This document shows, piece by piece, positions 49,372-60,402 of a DNA stretch of 64,000 nt. Source of the DNA: Alishewanella agri BL06 (GTDB taxonomy: Bacteria; Pseudomonadota; Gammaproteobacteria; Enterobacterales; Alteromonadaceae); NCBI RefSeq assembly GCF_000272005.1, contig NZ_AKKU01000018.1:32100-96099 (forward strand), given 5' to 3'. Numbering within the stretch: position 1 is the stretch's first letter; each line of letters opens with the position of its first letter. The translations under genes were made by a program, and so were the position numbers. The notes under the pieces were generated by a model. It was not told where the DNA came from. It did not search any database and was given only the letters and a program-made list of their open reading frames with translations.

Positions 49372-50744
49372 ATAAAAATCGCGCTGACCTGGAACAGCTT
49401 TTCCACTTCAACGATATGTTTCTTATCGACCATAAACAAGATGATATGGTCGTCAGTTTCGATACGGGTGCTGTCATGCGCAATCAGCACCTCATCACTT
49501 CTGACGATGGCGCCGATGGTGGTACCAGGCGGTAAGCGGATTTCGCCTATGGTTTTGCCAACAACTTTACTGGTACTGCTGTCACCGTGGGCAATCGCCT
49601 CTATAGCCTCTGCAGCGCCGCGGCGTAGTGAGTACACATTAACAATGTCACCGCGGCGGATATGGGTTAACAGTGCTGAGATAGTCGCTTGCTGCGGCGA
49701 GATGGCGATATCGACCTCGCCGCCTTGCAATAAATCAACATAAGCGCCACGTTTAATCAGTACCATGGTTTTTTGCGCACCCATCCGTTTGGCCAACATC
49801 GCCGACATGATGTTGGCTTCATCGTCGTTAGTTACTGCGATAAAAACGTCAATTTGCTCAATATTTTCCTCTTCCAGTAGCTCCGGATCTGATACATCAC
49901 CGACATAAACCACCGTATTATCCAGTCCACTGGAGAGAAATTCAGCGCGCTCTTTGCTGCGCTCAATTAACTTGACGCTATGGGTTTTTTCCAGTGCCCG
50001 TGCCAGGCCATAGCCAACGTTACCGCCACCGGCAATCATAATCCGGCGATAGCTGCGCTCCAGTTTTTGCAACTCACTCATCACGGCGCGGATATGCTTG
50101 GTCGCGGCAACAAAAAATACCTCGTCGTCGGCTTCGATAATAGTGGTGCCAAGCGGCTTAATCGCCGTACCGCGCCGATAAATAGCCGCAACCCGGGTTT
50201 CAATATGTGGCATGTGCTCCTTTAAGGTAGATAACGCATGACCCACTAACAGGCCGCCATAATAGGCTTTTACGGCGACCAGGCTGACTTTACCTTCAGC
50301 AAATTCCACCACTTGCAGCGCACCGGGGTAGTCGATCAAACGCCGGATATAGTTGGTCACCAGCGCTTCCGGTGCAATAAAGTGGTCGACTGGCATATCA
50401 TCTTTATGAAATAGCTGATCGCGGTATTTTAGATACTGGTTGGTACGGATGCGGGCGATTTTCAGAGGGGTATTAAAGATACTGTAGGCAACCTGACAAG
50501 CGACGATATTCACTTCATCGCTGCTGGTTACTGCAACCACCATATCCGCATCTTCAGCGCCGGCTTTACGTAAAATATCCGGATGTGAGCCGTGGCCGTA
50601 AACTACCTGTAAGTCGAAGCGATCCTGCAGGGCTCGCAATTTATCCAGGTTGGTATCGACAATAGTAATGTCGTTCTGCTCACCCACCAGGTTTTCTGCC
50701 AGGGTTGCACCCACTTGTCCGGCGCCGAGAATGATAATTTTCAT
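49368..50744 (-). CDS. trkA: Trk potassium uptake regulatory subunit TrkA
   Basis: A 458-residue cytoplasmic subunit with two RCK units: Rossmann motifs [13 protein letters not shown] (near residue 7) and [14 protein letters not shown] (near 240), each followed by a TrkA-C ligand-binding domain. NAD/ATP binding gates TrkH. It is 12 bases after rsmB, in the def-fmt-rsmB-trkA order of E. coli, and meets trkH tail to tail at 49368-49371. Confidence 0.98.
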   Translation of the reverse strand: MKIIILGAGQVGATLAENLVGEQNDITIVDTNLDKLRALQDRFDLQVVYGHGSHPDILRKAGAEDADMVVAVTSSDEVNIVACQVAYSIFNTPLKIARIRTNQYLKYRDQLFHKDDMPVDHFIAPEALVTNYIRRLIDYPGALQVVEFAEGKVSLVAVKAYYGGLLVGHALSTLKEHMPHIETRVAAIYRRGTAIKPLGTTIIEADDEVFFVAATKHIRAVMSELQKLERSYRRIMIAGGGNVGYGLARALEKTHSVKLIERSKERAEFLSSGLDNTVVYVGDVSDPELLEEENIEQIDVFIAVTNDDEANIMSAMLAKRMGAQKTMVLIKRGAYVDLLQGGEVDIAISPQQATISALLTHIRRGDIVNVYSLRRGAAEAIEAIAHGDSSTSKVVGKTIGEIRLPPGTTIGAIVRSDEVLIAHDSTRIETDDHIILFMVDKKHIVEVEKLFQVSAIFI

Positions 50745-50756
50745 GCTGGTACTCTG

Positions 50757-52049
50757 TTAGGCTGCTTTATGTAGCAAGGCATAGAAAAAACCGTCCATAT
50801 CCTGCTCGCCGGGTAAAATCTGCCAGCTATTGACGCCCAGTTCCGGTAAAGATAGCAGGCTGGCATCACTATGCTGTGCCATGAACTGTTGAAGTTGCTC
50901 ACGGTTTTCCGCTGGTAATACGCTACAGGTTGCATACAACAAGGTACCGCCCGGTTTCAGTAACTGCCAGGCGCATTGCAGGATCTGCTGCTGTAACACC
51001 GTTAGCGGCGCGATATCGGTTTTTTTGCGTAACCAACGAATGTCCGGATGGCGACGGATCACCCCGGTTGCTGAGCAGGGCACATCCAATAAAATCCGGT
51101 CGAATAATTCGCTTTGCCACCAACTGGCGGTATCCAGCACATCAGCGGCAACAACGCGCGCACTCAGCTTTAAGCGCGCCAAGTTTTCAGTAACCCGTTG
51201 TAAACGGGTTGCGTCACGATCTAACGCGGTTAACTGAAGCGCTGGCGCCTGCTCCAGTAAATGGCAGGTTTTGCCCCCGGGGGCACTGCAAGCATCCAAT
51301 ACCCGCTCGCTCGCTTGCGGTGCCAGGAAGAAGGCGGCATGTTGCGCTGCGGCATCCTGCACTGAAAACCAACCCTCAGTATAACCAGGCAAGGTAGTGA
51401 TATCGCAGGCTTGTTCCAGCTTAATGGCAACCGGCAAATAAGCAAAAGGCTGGCTGGCAGCAATACCTGCCTCATCTAAGGCTTTCAGATACGCATCGGG
51501 ACTGATTTGCTGCTGGTTAACTCTAAGCCACAGCGGTGCTTTTTGCTGGTTTGCGGTGAGGATCGTCTGCCATTGTTCAGGATAAGCCTGTTGCAGTTCG
51601 TTAATCAGCCAGCCCGGATGATTAAACTGCACCGCACTGCTGGCCTGACAAAAATCAAATAGTTCTGGCTTGCGCTGCACATTGCGCAGCACCGCATTAA
51701 TCAGTTTGGTCAGATTCTGCCCTTTTAACAGCCGCGCTGCTTCTACCGTTTCGCTGATAGCGGCATGATCCGGAATCCGTAAAAATTTGAGCTGATAGAT
51801 ACCAACATAGATCAGAAATTGCAGTGGCCGCAGCTGTTTAATTAGCGGCTTATCCATCAGCTGCTGGCACACCGTTTCTAATTGCGGCAGCTGGCGCATC
51901 ACGCCAAAACAGATTTCCTGCAACAGCGCTTTGTCCGGTGCAAACGGCAGTTTTTGCTGGCCTTTCGGCAGGGCCTCGGATAACGACTTACCCTGATCAA
52001 TCACCTGATAACAGATCTCCGCTGCCAGGGCGCGTAACTGAGCACTCAT
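50757..52049 (-). CDS. rsmB: 16S rRNA (cytosine967-C5)-methyltransferase RsmB
   Basis: A 430-residue methyltransferase with an N-terminal NusB-like domain (about 5-140) and a SAM domain with [16 protein letters not shown]. The two catalytic cysteines are in DVPCSATGV and [14 protein letters not shown]. The ATG at 52049 overlaps the fmt stop in ATGA, which decides the start against an upstream in-frame ATG at 52073. Confidence 0.98.
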   Translation of the reverse strand: MSAQLRALAAEICYQVIDQGKSLSEALPKGQQKLPFAPDKALLQEICFGVMRQLPQLETVCQQLMDKPLIKQLRPLQFLIYVGIYQLKFLRIPDHAAISETVEAARLLKGQNLTKLINAVLRNVQRKPELFDFCQASSAVQFNHPGWLINELQQAYPEQWQTILTANQQKAPLWLRVNQQQISPDAYLKALDEAGIAASQPFAYLPVAIKLEQACDITTLPGYTEGWFSVQDAAAQHAAFFLAPQASERVLDACSAPGGKTCHLLEQAPALQLTALDRDATRLQRVTENLARLKLSARVVAADVLDTASWWQSELFDRILLDVPCSATGVIRRHPDIRWLRKKTDIAPLTVLQQQILQCAWQLLKPGGTLLYATCSVLPAENREQLQQFMAQHSDASLLSLPELGVNSWQILPGEQDMDGFFYALLHKAA

Positions 52050-52987
52050 AATTGCTGACCTACGGCCAGCCAATCAGCCCGGCCATTCAGAAAATCTGCC
52101 GCACTCATCGGTTTTTTACCTGGAGGCTGCAGTTGGGTGATTTGTAGCACCTGATGCTGACAGGCGATATAGATCCCTGTTTTATCCGTTTTCAGAATAG
52201 TCCCTGCTGCACCAGATAAGCTCTGGCTAACTTGGGCCTGCCAAACTTTGACCATGCCTTGCGGTAATTCCAGATAGCTGACCGGCCAGGGATTAAAAGC
52301 GCGAATTTCCCGCTCAAGTGCGGCGGCATCTTTATTAAAGTCGAGCTTGGCTTCATCTTTACTGAGCTTTTCAGCATAGTTCGCCAGTTTTTCGTCCTGC
52401 GCTTCGGCCTGTTGCTGCAGTGCAGGCAGATCGGCTATTGCGGACAGTAGCGCCTGTGGCCCCAACTCGGCTAACGTCTGATACAGACTGGCGCTGGTGT
52501 CAGTGGCTAAAATCGGACAGCGGACTTTACTGAGCATAGCGCCGGTATCTAAACCTTCATCCATCTGCATAATGGTGATACCGGTTTCACTGTCGCCAGC
52601 CCAAAGTGCGCGTTGGATTGGCGCTGCACCACGCCAGCGTGGTAACAGCGAGCCGTGGACATTAATACAGCCCAGCTTAGGTGTATCCAGCACGATCTTG
52701 GGCAGAATCAGGCCGTAGGCGACAACAATCATTAAATCCGCATTCAGTGCTGCCAACTCTTGTTGGGCGGCGGCTTTTTTTAACGATTTTGGCTGATAAA
52801 CCGGGATTTGATGTTGTAACGCCAGTTGTTTGACCGGGCTGGGCTGCAGCTTTTGGCCGCGGCCGGCTGGCCGGTCCGGTTGAGTATAAACAGCAACGAT
52901 ATGATGTGAGCTAGCGAGTAACGCCTGTAAATGACAGGCGGCGAAATCCGGCGTACCGGCAAAAATAATACGTAAAGGCGTGGTCAC
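52046..52987 (-). CDS. fmt: Methionyl-tRNA formyltransferase
   Basis: A 313-residue enzyme that formylates initiator Met-tRNA. The start [19 protein letters not shown], the formyl-folate motif [21 protein letters not shown] and [12 protein letters not shown] are characteristic. It follows def by 12 bases and overlaps rsmB by 4. Confidence 0.99.
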   Translation of the reverse strand: MTTPLRIIFAGTPDFAACHLQALLASSHHIVAVYTQPDRPAGRGQKLQPSPVKQLALQHQIPVYQPKSLKKAAAQQELAALNADLMIVVAYGLILPKIVLDTPKLGCINVHGSLLPRWRGAAPIQRALWAGDSETGITIMQMDEGLDTGAMLSKVRCPILATDTSASLYQTLAELGPQALLSAIADLPALQQQAEAQDEKLANYAEKLSKDEAKLDFNKDAAALEREIRAFNPWPVSYLELPQGMVKVWQAQVSQSLSGAAGTILKTDKTGIYIACQHQVLQITQLQPPGKKPMSAADFLNGRADWLAVGQQL

Positions 52988-52999
52988 TTTGAGTCCTGT

Positions 53000-53515
53000 T
53001 TACAGCGCGTGGCGCTCAGCCAGTTTGGCTTCTTTTTCCAGTTTCTTGCGGATCCGATCCCGTTTTAACGGTGACAGATAATCGATAAACAGCTTACCGA
53101 TTAAATGATCCAGTTCGTGCTGTAAACAGATCGCCAATAAGCCGTCGGCTTGTAACTCAAACCAGTTACCGTCGATATCCTGAGCTTTGACTGTAACGAT
53201 TTTCGCCCGTGATACCGAAGCATAGTTTTGCGGCACCGATAAACAGCCTTCCTCATAGCTGGTCTCGCCATCATGAGCGATGATTTCCGGGTTAATAAAG
53301 ACCTGCGGCTGATTGCGATCTTCTGACAAATCAATGACGACAACACGCAGATGCACATTAACTTGCGTAGCGGCTAAACCGATACCGTTTTCATCGTACA
53401 TGGTTTCCAGCATGTCTTTGACCAGCTGACGAATTTCAGCGTTAACCTCTGCCACTGGCTTAGCAATGGTGCGTAAACGCTCATCCGGAAAATGTAATAC
53501 TTTTAAAACTGCCAT
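53000..53515 (-). CDS. def: Peptide deformylase
   Basis: A 171-residue iron metallohydrolase that removes the N-formyl group of new proteins. The three motifs [17 protein letters not shown] (metal Cys) and QHELDHL (HExxH) are intact. The start at 53515 gives [14 protein letters not shown], the usual N-terminus, with AGGTG just upstream; the longer start at 53572 is rejected. First gene of def-fmt-rsmB-trkA, divergent from the LysM gene. Confidence 0.98.
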   Translation of the reverse strand: MAVLKVLHFPDERLRTIAKPVAEVNAEIRQLVKDMLETMYDENGIGLAATQVNVHLRVVVIDLSEDRNQPQVFINPEIIAHDGETSYEEGCLSVPQNYASVSRAKIVTVKAQDIDGNWFELQADGLLAICLQHELDHLIGKLFIDYLSPLKRDRIRKKLEKEAKLAERHAL

Positions 53516-53637
53516 AACACCTACAAAATATGCTTTAATTAGTTCGCTGTGGTATGTTTTAATTTTAGCCATTATTGCGCTTTAATAACAGCTTAGCGTG
53601 TAATTAATAAAAACAGTATAAAGTTAAGGATGCGGGC

Positions 53638-54747
53638 ATGCTGAAAAAAATAACACTGACACTGGCGGCCTTGTTATGCTGGTTTTCTGCAGCGGTAACA
53701 GCGGATGTGTTGCAGGTGCGCCCCGATGCGCCGGCAACTTACACCGTGAAACAGGGTGATACGCTGTGGGATATTTCCGGGATCTATCTTGATCAGCCCT
53801 GGCGTTGGCCGGAATTATGGCAAATGAACCCGCAGGTCGACAATCCGCATCTGATCTATCCGGGCGATGTATTAACCCTAACCTTTGACAGCCAGGGTCG
53901 CCCGCGTTTAGCACTAAGTAGTAAAAAGGCAATGCGCCTTACGCCACAAGGTCGCACTATCCATAAAAATCCCGATGCGATTGCAACTTTACCATTGGGC
54001 ATTATCCGGCCTTTCTTAACTTACGACCAGGCGCTATCTGAGCAGCAGATTGATGCCTTACCCTATATCCTGGGCAGTGATACCGTAGCGAAGAGCGCCA
54101 ACGATACCAGCCGGCTCTACGTTAATAGCCAGCTTATTGAAGGAGCCGCTTATGCGGTATACCGTCCGGGCCGTAGCTATGTCGATCCGGACAGTGGCGA
54201 AATATTAGGCTTTGAAACCCGCTTAATCGCGACCGCGCGCGCGGTGAGAGCGGGTTCGGCGGGCAGCGAAACCCAACAAATGATCCCGGCGTCTTTGGAC
54301 GTGCTGTCGGTGGTGCGTGAAATTCGTCAGGGCGATAAAATCATCCCGGCTTACGAGCAACAAATGCTGCCTGCGCAGTTTATTATGACAAAACCCGAAA
54401 CAGATATCGTTGGTCGCATCATTGCTAGTACGTCAGATTTACGTGAGTTTGCCCGAATGGACGTCGTGGTACTTAATCAGGGGCAAGAGCAACTGCGTGC
54501 CGGCCATATGTTAGGTATTTACCGCCAGTCTCCGTCAGTGGTCGACAGTGGTACGAAACCGGTCTATCTCGAGGATGCCAGTAAATTACAGAAAGTGATG
54601 CGTGACTTTGGCGGTAGAGTGTTAGACATGCCACAGGAGAAAGTTGGAGAGTTAATGGTCTTTAAAGTGGCAGAAAAAGTCAGTTTTGCCATCGTAACCC
54701 AAACCGAGCGGCCGATTCGGGTCGGAGATATCGTCAGTAATTTGTAG
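53638..54747 (+). CDS. Exported LysM-domain protein
   Basis: A 369-residue periplasmic protein with a signal peptide (1-22) and one LysM peptidoglycan-binding domain (about 34-82: YTVKQGDTLWDISGIYLDQPWRW to LIYPGDVLTL). The remaining 280 residues are a beta-rich region with no catalytic motif I recognise. A LysM gene ahead of dprA is common in related genera. A role in cell-wall homeostasis is inference. dprA follows after 27 bases. Confidence 0.9.
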   Translation: MLKKITLTLAALLCWFSAAVTADVLQVRPDAPATYTVKQGDTLWDISGIYLDQPWRWPELWQMNPQVDNPHLIYPGDVLTLTFDSQGRPRLALSSKKAMRLTPQGRTIHKNPDAIATLPLGIIRPFLTYDQALSEQQIDALPYILGSDTVAKSANDTSRLYVNSQLIEGAAYAVYRPGRSYVDPDSGEILGFETRLIATARAVRAGSAGSETQQMIPASLDVLSVVREIRQGDKIIPAYEQQMLPAQFIMTKPETDIVGRIIASTSDLREFARMDVVVLNQGQEQLRAGHMLGIYRQSPSVVDSGTKPVYLEDASKLQKVMRDFGGRVLDMPQEKVGELMVFKVAEKVSFAIVTQTERPIRVGDIVSNL

Positions 54748-54774
54748 TAGTTCTAACCAGGGAGCCAGCATGCG

Positions 54775-55857
54775 ATGGATTCGTTGCAACACTGGCTTGC
54801 GGTAGCGAGTGTACATGGTCTTGATGGTCATCGCCTTCGTGAGCTAACCCAACATATCGACCTTGCAGCCTTAACCAGATTACCTGCAAGCACCCTGCAA
54901 CAACTGGGCTTAACAGCGAAACAAGCCCAGCTGCTTTGTTATCAAAGCCAACCCTGGGTCGAACAAGCGCTGCATTGGCAAGCTGAAAGCCCACAGCATC
55001 ACTTACTTTGCTTCGATGATCCCCGTTATCCCCTGCTGTTAAAAGAAACGCCGCATCCACCGGCTGTGCTCTTTGTGAAGGGCGATGCTGAGCTGTTACA
55101 ACAGGCACAAATTGCGATGGTCGGCAGTCGCTCACCGACGCCGGGTGGCCGGCAAATTGCCCGCCAGTTTGCGGCTGAACTCAGTACGCAGGGGATGGTG
55201 ATTACCAGCGGCATGGCACAGGGAATTGATAGTGAGAGTCATCTGGGGGCACTGGAGGCGGGTGGCAAGACTATAGCGGTACTGGGTCATGGCCTGCGGC
55301 AAATCTATCCGGTAGGCAATCGGGCGCTGGCCGGCAGAATAGTGCAGCACGGAGCCTTAGTCAGTGAGTATTTTCCGGATGTACGCGCCCGGGCAGAGTT
55401 TTTTCCGCAGCGTAACCGCATTGTCGTCGGGCTAAGTACTGGTACCCTGGTGGTGGAGGCGGCGCTGCGCAGCGGTTCCTTAATCAGTGCCCATCTGGCG
55501 GTACAGTACAACCGCGAAGTCTTTGCCGTGCCTGGCGCCTTGTTTAATACTCAGGCCGCTGGTTGCCATTATCTGATCCAACAGGGTGCTAAACTTGTCA
55601 CCTCCGTGGCCGATATCCTGGAAGAGCGGGCGCTGTTTGCCGATAACGGTTTAGCCAAAACGGAAAAAAATCCTGAAATCAGCTTGTCTGAACAGCAGTT
55701 GTTAGCTAACGTAGGAGATGAGCCTATTGCCACTGATCAGTTGGCAGAACGCTCCGGCATGTCAGTAACAGACGTATCCATTGCCTTGCTGCAACTAGAA
55801 CTTGCAGGCAGGGTAGCAGTAGTCCCCGGTGGTTACATAAGAGTGAGGAGTGCCTGA
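54775..55857 (+). CDS. dprA: DNA processing protein DprA (Smf)
   Basis: A 360-residue protein that loads RecA on incoming single-stranded DNA during transformation. The Rossmann-like domain has VGSRSPTPGGRQIARQFA and GMAQGIDSESHLGALEAGGKTIAVL; a C-terminal winged-helix part (about 295-355, ATDQLAERSGMSVTDVSIALLQLEL) is present, and an N-terminal SAM-like helical region precedes. It starts at 54775; a nearby ATG at 54770 is in another frame. smg follows after 2 bases. Confidence 0.97.
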   Translation: MDSLQHWLAVASVHGLDGHRLRELTQHIDLAALTRLPASTLQQLGLTAKQAQLLCYQSQPWVEQALHWQAESPQHHLLCFDDPRYPLLLKETPHPPAVLFVKGDAELLQQAQIAMVGSRSPTPGGRQIARQFAAELSTQGMVITSGMAQGIDSESHLGALEAGGKTIAVLGHGLRQIYPVGNRALAGRIVQHGALVSEYFPDVRARAEFFPQRNRIVVGLSTGTLVVEAALRSGSLISAHLAVQYNREVFAVPGALFNTQAAGCHYLIQQGAKLVTSVADILEERALFADNGLAKTEKNPEISLSEQQLLANVGDEPIATDQLAERSGMSVTDVSIALLQLELAGRVAVVPGGYIRVRSA

Positions 55858-55859
55858 AG

Positions 55860-56333
55860 ATGTTTGATATCCTCGTTTATCTGTTCGAAAATTACATCCA
55901 CAACGAAGCCGATGTTTATGTGAACCATGCGGATCTGACCAAAGAGCTCAGTAAAGCCGGTTTTCACGATGATGATATTTTCCGTGCGCTGAAGTGGCTG
56001 GACCGCCTGTCAGCGTTGCAGGAAAATCATATCAAGCCCTATCTGACCAAGGCGGTCAGTACTGCTACCCGGATTTATACGGCAGAAGAATATCGGAAAA
56101 TCGATACTGCCGGTCAGGGTTTCCTGATGTTTCTGGAGCAAATCAATGTGCTGGATGCGACCACCCGGGAAATGGTGATCGATCGGGTGATGGATTTAGA
56201 TGCTGCCAGCATCAGTCTGGAAGATTTAAAGTGGGTAGTGCTGATGGTGCTGTTCAATGTACCAGGTAAAGAAACCGCCTACGCCCAGATGGAAGATTTA
56301 ATCTTTGACGAAGTGGACGGCCCGCTGCATTAA
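55860..56333 (+). CDS. smg: Smg family protein (DUF494)
   Basis: A 157-residue helical protein starting MFDILVYLFENYIHNEADVYV, which is the DUF494 signature. Its function is unknown. It always sits beside dprA in gammaproteobacteria, here 2 bases after it. Confidence 0.95.
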   Translation: MFDILVYLFENYIHNEADVYVNHADLTKELSKAGFHDDDIFRALKWLDRLSALQENHIKPYLTKAVSTATRIYTAEEYRKIDTAGQGFLMFLEQINVLDATTREMVIDRVMDLDAASISLEDLKWVVLMVLFNVPGKETAYAQMEDLIFDEVDGPLH

Positions 56334-56376
56334 GCTAAGGCACCACTTTACGCTTATCTAGAGATCATATAGACGG

Positions 56377-56916
56377 ATGTCTGATCATAACCCGCTGTTT
56401 CAGTTACCACAGCACGCCGAACCCTGCCCGCAATGCGGGCAGCCTTTAGTTATTCGCTCCGGTAAAAGCGGCCCTTTTCTGGGCTGTAGCAGTTATCCGG
56501 CCTGCGACTATCTGAAGCCACTACATCAGCATGATAATACGGTGGTCAAGATCCTGGAGGATGAACCCTGCCCGGAATGTGCCGCGCCGCTGGCGGTGAA
56601 GCACGGCCGTTATGGCATGTTTATCGGTTGTACCCGTTACCCGGATTGCCATTTTGTGGTACACGAAGAAGCGTCAGCCAGTAGCAGCATTGCTTGTCCG
56701 CAGTGCCAGCAAGGTCAGTTAACAGAGCGGCTGAGCAAGTTTGGTAAAACCTTTTGGGGCTGTAACCGTTATCCGGATTGCCGCTTTCTGGTTAATGATG
56801 CGCCGCAGCTTGGAACTTGTCAGTTCTGTCAGTTTCCACTGTTGCTGCAAAAGAAGAGCGGCCTGTATTGTGCCGCTAAAGGTTGTCAGAAAAAGCAGCC
56901 GGCAAAGGCTGGCTAG
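56377..56916 (+). CDS. yrdD: YrdD-like protein with four topoisomerase-type zinc ribbons
   Basis: A 179-residue DNA-binding protein made almost only of C4 zinc ribbons like those at the end of topoisomerase I: Cys 17/20/37/43, 65/68/85/91, 107/110/129/135 and a last, looser one at 148/151/165/170. The repeated GCSSYPACD, GCTRYPDCH and GCNRYPDCR segments show the repeats. Follows smg by 43 bases. Precise role unknown. Confidence 0.93.
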   Translation: MSDHNPLFQLPQHAEPCPQCGQPLVIRSGKSGPFLGCSSYPACDYLKPLHQHDNTVVKILEDEPCPECAAPLAVKHGRYGMFIGCTRYPDCHFVVHEEASASSSIACPQCQQGQLTERLSKFGKTFWGCNRYPDCRFLVNDAPQLGTCQFCQFPLLLQKKSGLYCAAKGCQKKQPAKAG

Positions 56917-56933
56917 AGCACCAGATGGTGCTC
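56916..56933. terminator. Stem-loop between convergent yrdD and purK
   Basis: GAGCACC/GGTGCTC with an AGAT loop begins at the last base of the yrdD stop codon. There is no T run on either side, so it is at best a weak terminator for the two converging genes. Confidence 0.4.
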
Positions 56934-56937
56934 TCGG

Positions 56938-58068
56938 TTATAGCTGCTGTAGCATCTGTTCCAGTTCGGGGAAGGTGGCGGCGGGTAACAGGTCAATCAG
57001 CTGGGCAAAGCGGGCCTTTAACTCTGCGGTGCTGTTGGCAGATAAATTAATATGTCCCATTTTACGCCCGGCGCGCTTGGTTTTACCGTACCAGTGTAAG
57101 CCCAGCGCCGGTAGTTCGAGGATACTGTTCGGGACCTGATCTTCGCCAAGGATATTAACCATCAGCGTAGGCCGGATCAAAGCCGTACTGCCCAATGGCA
57201 AACCACACACAGCCCGTAAATGATTTGCAAACTGGCAACAGTCAGCGCCTTGCTGTGTCCAGTGGCCGGAGTTATGCACCCGCGGTGCCAGTTCATTGAC
57301 CAGCAGCTTACCCTGTACATCGAAGAACTCGATAGCCAACACCCCAACATAGTTCAGTTGCTCGGCGACGGCGGTAAACATTTGCTCCGCTTGCTGTTGT
57401 AGTGCGGTGTCTAGCGGGCGAGCCAGCGACACACTGAGTACGCCATTAACATGGTGGTTCTCTGTCAGCGGATAAACCTTGATCTCGCCATGGCGGTTCC
57501 GGGCACCGACCAGTGAGACTTCACGGTCAAAACGAATAAACTGCTCGGCAACTATGGCCTGCTGCGGATCCGCTGCTAAGAACGCCGCCAATTCTTGCCA
57601 TAATGCCGGCGCGGCTGCCGCGTCTTTTAACCGCCATTGTCCCTTGCCATCGTAGCCGGCCAGCGCACTTTTAAATACCAGTGGCAAACCCAATTGCGCG
57701 ATAGCGGCGTTAAAGTCCGTTTCGTTATTGATCACAGTAAAGGCACTGGTTGCGACACCCGCGGTTTGTAACAGGCTTTTTTCCAGCCGGCGATCGCCGC
57801 CAACCTGAATGGCCTGCGCACCGGGTAAAAACTTACCGCTTTGCTGGCATTGTGCTAACACCGGCAGTGGAATATGCTCAAATTCAGCCGTTACGACATC
57901 GGCATCGACCAGCGCTTGTGCCAAACCGTTACCCAGTAATTGCTGGGTCAATGGATGCACAATATTGTCGCTGTTCACATCATAAGCACTGATGCTGATA
58001 TTCAGCGGCGCACCTGCCAGCGCCATCATCCGGGCCAGCTGCCCGGCGCCTAAAACTAATACTTTCAT
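56938..58068 (-). CDS. purK: N5-carboxyaminoimidazole ribonucleotide synthase PurK
   Basis: A 376-residue ATP-grasp ligase that carboxylates AIR with bicarbonate and ATP. The start [20 protein letters not shown], the central DGKGQWRL and the metal site [15 protein letters not shown] are intact. It overlaps purE by 4 bases (ATGA), and PurE takes its unstable product on. Confidence 0.99.
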   Translation of the reverse strand: MKVLVLGAGQLARMMALAGAPLNISISAYDVNSDNIVHPLTQQLLGNGLAQALVDADVVTAEFEHIPLPVLAQCQQSGKFLPGAQAIQVGGDRRLEKSLLQTAGVATSAFTVINNETDFNAAIAQLGLPLVFKSALAGYDGKGQWRLKDAAAAPALWQELAAFLAADPQQAIVAEQFIRFDREVSLVGARNRHGEIKVYPLTENHHVNGVLSVSLARPLDTALQQQAEQMFTAVAEQLNYVGVLAIEFFDVQGKLLVNELAPRVHNSGHWTQQGADCCQFANHLRAVCGLPLGSTALIRPTLMVNILGEDQVPNSILELPALGLHWYGKTKRAGRKMGHINLSANSTAELKARFAQLIDLLPAATFPELEQMLQQL

Positions 58069-58556
58069 AGTGGAACCTGTGCTGGATCCGGTTGGCTTAA
58101 TACGCTTTCGGTTTGGGCGGCGCGGAAGGCATCAATTTGCTGCATTAAGGCCGCGTCTGAGGTGGCAAGAATTTGCGCCGCTAGCAAGCCAGCATTGGCA
58201 GCACCGGCTTCGCCGATGGCCAGGGTGCCGACTGCAACACCTTTGGGCATCTGGACTATTGATAGCAGCGAATCAATGCCTTTTAAGGCTTTCGATTGTA
58301 CCGGCACACCCAGTACCGGCAGGCTGGTAAAAGCAGCGGCCATACCAGGCAGGTGTGCCGCGCCGCCGGCACCGGCAATAATCACTTTTAAACCGCGGCT
58401 GGCGGCTGAGCTGGCATACTCGGCCAGCAGTTGTGGCGTACGGTGTGCGGAAACCACCCGGGTTTCATAGGCAATACCAAACCGGTCCAGCATATCTGCT
58501 GCGAGTTTCATGGTAGGCCAATCAGACGTTGAACCCATGATAATACCAACCTGCAT
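58065..58556 (-). CDS. purE: N5-carboxyaminoimidazole ribonucleotide mutase PurE
   Basis: A 163-residue mutase of purine synthesis (class I). The active-site motifs are [10 protein letters not shown] near the start, [12 protein letters not shown] and [13 protein letters not shown]. No PurR operator was clearly visible in the 134-base gap to hemF. Confidence 0.98.
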   Translation of the reverse strand: MQVGIIMGSTSDWPTMKLAADMLDRFGIAYETRVVSAHRTPQLLAEYASSAASRGLKVIIAGAGGAAHLPGMAAAFTSLPVLGVPVQSKALKGIDSLLSIVQMPKGVAVGTLAIGEAGAANAGLLAAQILATSDAALMQQIDAFRAAQTESVLSQPDPAQVPL

Positions 58557-58690
58557 AGTGGTTTCCTTCTCTGTACGTAATGAACATCGGGCCGTAAAGC
58601 GGTATTATACCCGTCATCGGCAACTGAAGAAAATTTTTAGTACAGCAGCGCTGCCAGACAGCCCGCTGACTCAGACAGTCAGGAGTATTG

Positions 58691-59620
58691 ATGCAACCCT
58701 ATCAAACCCAGTTAGCGCAGGTGCAGGCATTCTTAATGGCGCTGCAGGATCAGATTTGCCAACAATTACAGCAGGCTGACGGTGGCGCGGCCTTTGTAGA
58801 AGATGCCTGGCAGCGGGCAGAGGGGGGCGGTGGTCGCAGCCGGGTCCTCACCGGAGGCCAAGTCTTTGAGCAGGCAGGGGTGAATTACTCGCACGTCTTT
58901 GGTGCGCAAATGCCTGCCTCGGCCACAGCACACCGACCGGAGCTGGCCGGGCGTAATTTCAATGCCTGCGGCGTATCCTTGGTGATTCACCCGCATAACC
59001 CATATCTGCCAACCACGCATGCTAATGTCAGGTTTTTTATTGCCGAAAAGGAAGGCGCTGAGCCAGTGTGGTGGTTCGGCGGAGGCTTTGACCTGACGCC
59101 CTATTATCCATTTGAAGAAGATGTGATCCATTGGCATCAAACGGCGAAACAGGCCGTGGATCCCTTTGGCGCTAATTACTACCCAGACTACAAGAAATGG
59201 TGTGATGACTATTTCTATCTCAAACACCGCGGCGAAACCCGTGGTGTCGGCGGTTTATTTTTCGATGATCTTAATGCACCGGGTTTTGAGCAAAGCTTTG
59301 CCTTAATGCGAGCGGTCGGCGAGGCGTTCTGCCAGGCTTACTTACCTATAGTGGCTAAGCGCAAAGACATCCCCTATGGCGAGCGCGAGCGGCAGTTCCA
59401 GCTATACCGGCGTGGCCGTTACGTCGAATTTAATCTGGTATATGACCGTGGCACCCTGTTTGGCTTACAAAGTGGTGGCCGTACCGAGTCGATTTTAATG
59501 TCGATGCCGCCACTGGTACGTTGGCAATATGGTTATCAGCCGGAGCCGGGCAGCCCGGAAGCCTTACTCTACGAACGCTATTTAAAACCGCAGGATTGGT
59601 TAGGCGAGCTTAAGCGATAA
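58691..59620 (+). CDS. hemF: Oxygen-dependent coproporphyrinogen-III oxidase HemF
   Basis: A 309-residue haem-synthesis enzyme. Motifs [30 protein letters not shown] and [16 protein letters not shown] match the family. AGGAG is 5 bases before the ATG at 58691; a TTG at 58688 is less likely. Related genomes often carry tsaC between purE and hemF, but here the gap is only 134 bases and empty. Confidence 0.98.
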   Translation: MQPYQTQLAQVQAFLMALQDQICQQLQQADGGAAFVEDAWQRAEGGGGRSRVLTGGQVFEQAGVNYSHVFGAQMPASATAHRPELAGRNFNACGVSLVIHPHNPYLPTTHANVRFFIAEKEGAEPVWWFGGGFDLTPYYPFEEDVIHWHQTAKQAVDPFGANYYPDYKKWCDDYFYLKHRGETRGVGGLFFDDLNAPGFEQSFALMRAVGEAFCQAYLPIVAKRKDIPYGERERQFQLYRRGRYVEFNLVYDRGTLFGLQSGGRTESILMSMPPLVRWQYGYQPEPGSPEALLYERYLKPQDWLGELKR

Positions 59621-59779
59621 ATGTGATCTGAGCTGTGATCAACAAAGCTGCGGCAGTGTCCGGAGTTTGACTGCAGCTAAACTGGTTTGACCCGACTTTA
59701 AATATCGCCAAATATACAGGCCCTGAGTACTGCGAAAGCTAATACTGTACTCAGGTATTACTGCACTTCATAAAATCAA

Positions 59780-59806
59780 TGTCACATTTTGCAAAGTAAA
59801 GCCGTC
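59780..59806 (+). promoter_or_regulatory. ECF-type promoter element before the sigma gene
   Basis: TGTCACA (59780-59786) and CGTC (59803-59806) are separated by exactly 16 bases, the arrangement published for ECF41-type sigma factors and close to other ECF promoters. It is 47 bases before the GTG of the sigma gene, so autoregulation is likely. The rest of the 233-base gap 59621-59853 holds no gene. Confidence 0.6.
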
Positions 59807-59853
59807 TTATTCTTACAGTTGAAGCAAAACTTCCTAATGGACACCCAGATATC

Positions 59854-60402
59854 GTGACCGATGACCTAGTCAGAGCCGCTCAGCGCGGGCACTTACCTGC
59901 TTTGAAATTGCTGTACCAACAATATGCAAGTGGTGTTTTAAGGCTGGTAACCGGGATCTTGGGCTCGGTTGAAGATGGCCGCGATCTCACGCAGGAGATC
60001 TTTATAAAAGCTTTTGAGAAGTTACCAGAGCTGCAAAACGTCGCTGCCTTTGCTGGCTGGTTGAAGCAACTTAGCTCAAGAATGGCAATTGATCAGTTGC
60101 GGCGAAAGTCTGATTGGGCGCAGCCGGAGATATTGGAGCTGATAGAAGCGCCGGATGACTGGGTGCAAGCCTGTGATTTACTCACCCAACTTGATGATGT
60201 AGAAGAATTACTGCGTGTTTTAAGTACAAGTGAGCGAGCTCTGGTGTGGCTATTTGCCGTTGAAGGTTATCGACATGATGAGTTAGCCACGTTGATGGCA
60301 ACGTCTGAAATGGCAGTCAGACAGCGCTATCGCAGAGCGATTGTGAAGTTAAAAGCAACATTAATTAATAAGGTCAGTCATGAAACAGCAAGAAGACTTT
60401 AG
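59854..60402 (+). CDS. ECF-family RNA polymerase sigma factor
   Basis: A 182-residue sigma-70 relative. Region 2 (about 18-85) has YQQYASGVLRLVTGIL, DGRDLTQEIFIKAFEKL and the DQLRRK promoter-melting end; region 4 (about 115-170) has LSTSERALVWLFAVEGYRHDELATLM and the helix-turn-helix SEMAVRQRYRRAI. There is no C-terminal SnoaL-like extension, so it is not ECF41. The GTG start overlaps the stop of a six-codon reading frame (59837-59857) as GTGA. First gene of a three-gene operon with overlapping ends. Confidence 0.93.
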   Translation: MTDDLVRAAQRGHLPALKLLYQQYASGVLRLVTGILGSVEDGRDLTQEIFIKAFEKLPELQNVAAFAGWLKQLSSRMAIDQLRRKSDWAQPEILELIEAPDDWVQACDLLTQLDDVEELLRVLSTSERALVWLFAVEGYRHDELATLMATSEMAVRQRYRRAIVKLKATLINKVSHETARRL

